Made by a program: the position numbers and the translations under genes. Shown here piece after piece: positions 5,424 to 8,414 of a stretch of 8,414 bases of DNA. Numbering within the stretch: the stretch's first letter is position 1; every line of letters begins with the position of its first letter. Source of the stretch: an uncultured Collinsella sp. (lineage in GTDB: Bacteria > Actinomycetota > Coriobacteriia > Coriobacteriales > Coriobacteriaceae). Under the pieces are notes generated by a model. The model was not told where the DNA came from. It did no database searches and worked only from the letters and a program-made list of their open reading frames with translations. The stretch is from NCBI GenBank assembly GCA_900540995.1, contig UQHO01000055.1, positions 1 to 8,414 on the forward strand, read 5' to 3'.

Positions 5424-5633
5424 GAATGACAAATTGTCGTCCTGGGCGGCGCGCAGCGTCGACTGGTTGCGCGGTTCGTAGAACCGCGCAACATAAGTGC
5501 GCCCCCTCCCGCGCACGGAACGGGAGGGGGCCAAAGGTAGGAGTCTACCGGTGGGTTGACCCCACCGGACAGACGATGACCAGATGATCCTTTACAGGAT
5601 CGTCAAGGTTTCCGTGGGGTACCCGTTGGGTAC
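5424..5633 (-). other. Hairpin-rich tract after the transporter, possible structured RNA or long 3' UTR
   Basis: No protein gene is supported in these 210 bp. At least six stem-loops follow one another: 5619-5633 (GTACCC/GGGTAC, 3-nt loop), 5583-5604 (8 bp with one G-U), 5548-5568 (CCGGTGGG/CCCACCGG, 5-nt loop), 5536-5549 (5 bp, sharing two bases with the previous one), 5501-5531 (11 bp perfect, 9-nt loop) and 5466-5492 (12 bp perfect, 3-nt loop). None has a T-run. The strand is inferred from the transporter on one side and the terminator at 5382-5423 on the other. It could be a structured 3' UTR of the arc transcript or a separate non-coding RNA; the sequence alone does not decide. Confidence 0.5.
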
Positions 5634-7112
5634 TTAGATCATCACGCAAGCGATGGTCAGGATGATGGCGCAGACGACGGAGAGAGCGACGATGAGCTTA
5701 AGGGCAAACTTGAGCCAGGTCGTCCACTCGATCTTGGCCAGGGCAAGACCGCCCATGATGGCGCCGGAAGTCGGGGTGAACAGGTTCACGATGCCGATGG
5801 CGGCGGAGTAGATCATGACCATGACCTCGGGCGAGAAGCCGAGCTTGACAGCCAGCGGTCCCATGATGGGCATGGACACGGTAGCCATACCAGAGGTCGA
5901 GGGGATCAGGAAGGACAGGCCGAAGTAGACCAGGAAGCTCATGGGAGCGAAGATCACGCCGGACAGGCCAGCCAGAGCATTGGCGGCAGCGTCGAGGACG
6001 TAGACGTCGAGGCCGGTGCTAGCCATGAGGACGGAGATACCACGGGCAAGAGCGATGACGAGGACAACGGACATCATGTCGGCAGCGCCGGTGATGAAGG
6101 TGTTGACGATCTGCTTCTCGGACAGGCCGCCGATAATACCGATCAGGACAGCCATGAGGAAGAACCAGGTGGAAGCCTCGTCGAAGTACCACTGGCCAAT
6201 GGGCAGGCCGGTGATCAGGGCAGACCAGCCCTGAACGATGGCGTTACCGTCGGCGTCATAGACAGCGCCAGCATCGAAGAAGTTGGCGACGCCCTCGTTG
6301 AGGTCGGCTAGCGGAATGAAGCCGACGATCATGACGACGAAGGTGAAGGCAAAGGCGATCAGAACACCCTTCTGACGACCGGTGAGCTTGACCTCCTTGT
6401 TAACCTCGGAAGCAGCCTTGCCGTGAGTCTCTTCGGCGTCCTTGAGCTCCTGCATCGAAAGGATGGTGGAACCCTTGTCAGCCTTAACCTTCTTGGCATA
6501 GTTCATGACGAAGAAGATGGACATGCCGGTGGTAACAATCCACAGGACGGCACCGAGGCCGATGATGATGGACTGGTTGACCTCGATGCCAACGCCGGTC
6601 AGAGCGTCGACGGCAGCACCGACGGCGAACGGGTTAACCGTGGAGCCGAGGCAGCCGCAGCCAGCGCCGAGCAGGACGGTAGCGGCGCCGACCATGGGGT
6701 CGAAGCCAGCAGCCATCATCGTAGCGGCGAGCAGGGCGTAGAAGGGAACAGTCTCCTCGCACATACCATAGGTGGTACCACCGAGGGAGAAGATGAGCAT
6801 CAGCACGGGAACGAGCATGATCTCATTGCCCTTAAGCTTCTGCACCAGAACGGCAATGCCGTTGTCCAAGGCGCCGGTTTCGGTCATCATGCCGAGGAAG
6901 CCGCCGAGGATCATAACGAAGAGGCAAACGGGCAGAGCGTCGGCGAAGCCCTTGACAGGGGCGGTGCAGAAATCGCTCAGGCGGGCAGCGGTAACCTCGC
7001 CACCGGACGTACCGGAGACGATAACGGTAATAACCGCGACAATTGCCAGCAGAGCAAGAAGAATGGTGAACGATGAAGGCATACCGCGCTTTTTCTTAGC
7101 GGTCTCAGTCAT
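5634..7112 (-). CDS. YfcC/DcuC-family transporter, probable arginine/ornithine exchanger
   Basis: A 492-residue polytopic membrane protein of the YfcC group (C4-dicarboxylate anaerobic carrier-like, PF03606 type). About 12-13 hydrophobic segments are visible, starting at residues 15-33 and ending at 469-492. A hydrophilic loop at about 205-248 is rich in Lys/Glu. Two matching re-entrant motifs are present: GGTTYGMCEETVPFY (111-125) with STVNPFA (157-163), and PSTSGMATVSMPIMGPLA (404-421) with NLFTPTSGAIMGG (443-455). These are typical of the family's substrate-binding hairpins. The cluster with arginine deiminase and ornithine carbamoyltransferase suggests that it exchanges arginine for ornithine; this is inferred from context, and YfcC proteins are otherwise of uncertain substrate. 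The ATG was chosen because GAAGGGGGG ends 9 nt upstream. In-frame ATGs at 7119-7121 and 7137-7139 are less well placed: the first is directly against the Shine-Dalgarno and the second has only a weak site. Confidence 0.9.
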   Translation of the reverse strand: MTETAKKKRGMPSSFTILLALLAIVAVITVIVSGTSGGEVTAARLSDFCTAPVKGFADALPVCLFVMILGGFLGMMTETGALDNGIAVLVQKLKGNEIMLVPVLMLIFSLGGTTYGMCEETVPFYALLAATMMAAGFDPMVGAATVLLGAGCGCLGSTVNPFAVGAAVDALTGVGIEVNQSIIIGLGAVLWIVTTGMSIFFVMNYAKKVKADKGSTILSMQELKDAEETHGKAASEVNKEVKLTGRQKGVLIAFAFTFVVMIVGFIPLADLNEGVANFFDAGAVYDADGNAIVQGWSALITGLPIGQWYFDEASTWFFLMAVLIGIIGGLSEKQIVNTFITGAADMMSVVLVIALARGISVLMASTGLDVYVLDAAANALAGLSGVIFAPMSFLVYFGLSFLIPSTSGMATVSMPIMGPLAVKLGFSPEVMVMIYSAAIGIVNLFTPTSGAIMGGLALAKIEWTTWLKFALKLIVALSVVCAIILTIACVMI

Positions 7113-7207
7113 AGTTCTCATCCCCCCTTCATAAATCATTTACTGATCTCGCCCGAAGCGGCTCTTCCGTGCCGTGCATGTCGCTCGGTGCGAGATTTTT
7201 ACCAGAC

Positions 7208-7244
7208 AAAAGCGCTCGGGGTGCGCAGCAATACACCCCGAGCG
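7208..7244 (-). terminator. Hairpin with short T-run between argF and the transporter gene
   Basis: CGCTCGGGGTG (7213-7223) pairs perfectly with CACCCCGAGCG (7234-7244), 11 bp with a 10-nt loop. On the minus strand it is followed by TTTT (complement of 7208-7211). It starts 16 bp past the argF stop. No clear promoter for the transporter is seen after it, so it may be a leaky terminator that lowers transporter expression relative to arcA and argF. Confidence 0.65.
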
Positions 7245-7259
7245 AGATGCTAGATGCTC

Positions 7260-8255
7260 TTACTTGAGCGTGGCGTACATGACAGCCTTGATGGTGTGCA
7301 TGCGGTTCTCGGCCTCGTCGAAGACCTTGGAAGCGGGGCTCTCGAAGACCTCGTCAGTGACCTCCTGCTCGGTGATGCCGAACTGCTCGCACTTCTCGGC
7401 GCCAATCGTGGTGTTGGTGTCGTGGAAGCTGGGCAGGCAGTGCAGGAAGATGGCACCCGGGTTGGCCATAGCCATGACCTCAGAGGTAACGCGATACGGG
7501 GTGAGCTGAGCGATGCGCTCGGCCCAGACCTCGTCAGGCTCGCCCATGGAGACCCACACGTCGGTGTAGAGAACGTCGGCACCGGTGACGCCGTCCTTGA
7601 CGTCGGTGGTCAGCTTGATGGTGCAGCCGTTAGCCTCAGCGATGGGCTTGCAGGCCTCGATGACGTCGTCAGCGGGCATGCACTCCTCGGGGCCGCAGGC
7701 CACGAAGTTCATGCCGAGCTTGGAGCAGACGACCATGAGGGAGCGAGCAACGTTGTTCTTGCAGTCGCCCATGAAGACGAGGGTCTTGCCCTTGATGTCG
7801 TAGTTGAAGTTCTCCTGGACGGTCAGGATGTCGGCGAGCATCTGGGTGGGATGCCACTCAGTGGTCAGGCCGTTCCACACAGGCACGCCGGACTTAGCAG
7901 CGAGCTCCTCGACGTCGTCCTGGGCAAAGCCACGGAACTCGATGCCATCATACATGCGGCCGAGAACGCGGGCGGTATCCTCGATGGACTCCTTCTTGCC
8001 CATCTGCGACGAACCCGGATCGAGGTAGGTGACGCCCATGCCCAGATCCATGCCGCCGACCTCGAAGGCGCAGCGGGTACGAGTGGAGGTCTTCTGGAAG
8101 AGCAGAACGATGTTCTTGCCCTCGAGATAGCGGTGCGGAACGCCAGCGCGCTTCATATCCTTGAAGTTCTTGGAGAGCTTGAGCAGGTACTCGATCTCCT
8201 CGGTGGTGAGGTCGAGGAGCTTGAGGAAGCTACGGCCGGAGAGGTTAACACCCAT
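7260..8255 (-). CDS. argF: Ornithine carbamoyltransferase (probably catabolic, ArcB role)
   Basis: Catalyses citrulline + phosphate to ornithine + carbamoyl phosphate (or the reverse in arginine synthesis) in the cytosol as a trimer or larger. It has 331 residues, the usual length. The carbamoyl-phosphate domain has STRTR (57-61), the SQMGKKES loop (83-90) and HPTQ (135-138). The ornithine domain has the SMG loop (236-238, in VWVSMGEPDE) and HCLPSFHD (272-279, with Cys273), where Ser replaces the more common Ala. The long C-terminal helix ends AENRMHTIKAVMYATL. The ATG is preceded by GAAAGGA with 8 nt spacing; the frame is open 30 codons further upstream but has no family-like residues there. 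The position directly after arcA argues for the catabolic role in the arginine deiminase pathway, although catabolic and anabolic forms cannot be separated by sequence alone. Confidence 0.96.
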   Translation of the reverse strand: MGVNLSGRSFLKLLDLTTEEIEYLLKLSKNFKDMKRAGVPHRYLEGKNIVLLFQKTSTRTRCAFEVGGMDLGMGVTYLDPGSSQMGKKESIEDTARVLGRMYDGIEFRGFAQDDVEELAAKSGVPVWNGLTTEWHPTQMLADILTVQENFNYDIKGKTLVFMGDCKNNVARSLMVVCSKLGMNFVACGPEECMPADDVIEACKPIAEANGCTIKLTTDVKDGVTGADVLYTDVWVSMGEPDEVWAERIAQLTPYRVTSEVMAMANPGAIFLHCLPSFHDTNTTIGAEKCEQFGITEQEVTDEVFESPASKVFDEAENRMHTIKAVMYATLK

Positions 8256-8298
8256 GGTTCGTTTCCTTTCGAAGAAATGAATTACGTAAGTATTAGTG

Positions 8299-8348
8299 TC
8301 GCCCGTTTGACGGGCGAAACCGGTGCGGTTGTAGGGAGACCGCACCGG
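8299..8348 (-). promoter_or_regulatory. Two tandem hairpins between arcA and argF
   Basis: CCGGTGCGGT (8320-8329) pairs perfectly with ACCGCACCGG (8339-8348) around a 9-nt loop. Next to it, TCGCCCGT (8299-8306) pairs perfectly with ACGGGCGA (8310-8317) around TTG. Neither has a proper T-run on the minus strand. They look like intercistronic structures that slow transcription or protect or cleave the message between the two genes. The first begins 12 nt after the arcA stop. Confidence 0.6.
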
Positions 8349-8360
8349 AAACGGAAAGAC

Positions 8361-8414
8361 TTAGAGGTCCTCGCGCCAGAAGGGCATGCTCATGCAGCGC
8401 GGGCCGCCGCGGCC
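8361..8414 (-). CDS. arcA: Arginine deiminase, C-terminal end only
   Basis: Only the last 17 residues and the stop are in the window: GRGGPRCMSMPFWREDL. This is the highly conserved C-terminus of arginine deiminase. The Cys in GGPRCMSMP is the catalytic nucleophile that forms the amidino-thiouronium intermediate. The enzyme hydrolyses arginine to citrulline and ammonia, the first step of the pathway continued by the ornithine carbamoyltransferase 105 bp downstream. The gene continues beyond the right edge, and any promoter of the cluster lies there too. Confidence 0.93.
   Translation of the reverse strand, partial: GRGGPRCMSMPFWREDL

Noticed and set aside
5466..5492. tRNA-like T-arm appearance (GGTTCGTAGAACC)
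   Set aside because: The loop is three bases within a continuous 12-bp stem; no acceptor, D or anticodon arms fit around it.
5346..5534. Minus-strand frame of 62 codons across the terminator and hairpins
   Set aside because: It would start at a TTG next to the stem at 5501-5531 and read through a strong terminator hairpin; not credible as a gene.
6423..7076. Plus-strand open frame opposite the transporter
   Set aside because: The product is a low-complexity Gly/Glu/His/Asn-rich shadow of the transmembrane gene on the other strand.
8282..8289. TTACGTAA palindrome upstream of argF as an operator (ArgR- or FNR-like)
   Set aside because: It does not match the ARG box or FNR consensus beyond a few bases, and there is no convincing promoter beside it. 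An 8-bp palindrome can occur by chance.
1..8414. CRISPR array, insertion sequence, prophage or tRNA/rRNA genes
   Set aside because: I found no regularly spaced direct repeats with unique spacers, no transposase, and no rRNA- or tRNA-like sequence. The tyrosine recombinase sits in a housekeeping context with pyrG, so there is no sign that it marks an integrated element.

Overview
The window looks like a stretch of chromosome from a high-GC anaerobic Actinomycetota, most likely the gut genus Collinsella (Coriobacteriia). This is inferred from GC-rich codon use, from a pyrG-xerD pair, from a UPF0371/DUF1846 gene and from an arginine deiminase cluster with a YfcC-type transporter. I ran no database search, so the genus is an informed guess. 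Every convincing gene is on the minus strand, so the window reads from right to left.

Right end (8414 to about 5380): the tail of an arginine deiminase gene (arcA, with its catalytic Cys), an ornithine carbamoyltransferase (arcB/argF type) and a twelve- to thirteen-segment YfcC/DcuC-family transporter, the likely arginine/ornithine exchanger. Together they would import arginine, deiminate it to citrulline, split citrulline into ornithine and carbamoyl phosphate, and export ornithine. No carbamate kinase is visible and it may lie outside the window. Each gene boundary carries strong stem-loops. After the transporter comes about 210 bp packed with perfect hairpins, ending at a strong terminator that can work in both directions.

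Middle (5380 to 2810): a 300-bp non-coding stretch with two diverged copies (about 75% identical) of a 76-bp repeat at a 110-bp period, then a monocistronic DUF1846/UPF0371 gene with a consensus -10 box and its own terminator, then a small stand-alone winged-helix regulator with an excellent Shine-Dalgarno and its own terminator.

Left end (2790 to 1): pyrG (CTP synthase), with a plausible promoter and a leader hairpin, followed 2 nt after its stop by a xerD-type tyrosine recombinase, probably translationally coupled. The recombinase gene ends inside an 11-bp triplicated repeat. A 24-bp perfect hairpin with a T-run closes the transcript.

The protein-coding content is mostly ordinary. The items most worth a second look are the structured RNA-like tract at 5466-5633, the duplicated repeat at 5200-5385, and the recurring GGGACGGG hairpin-forming motif between genes.
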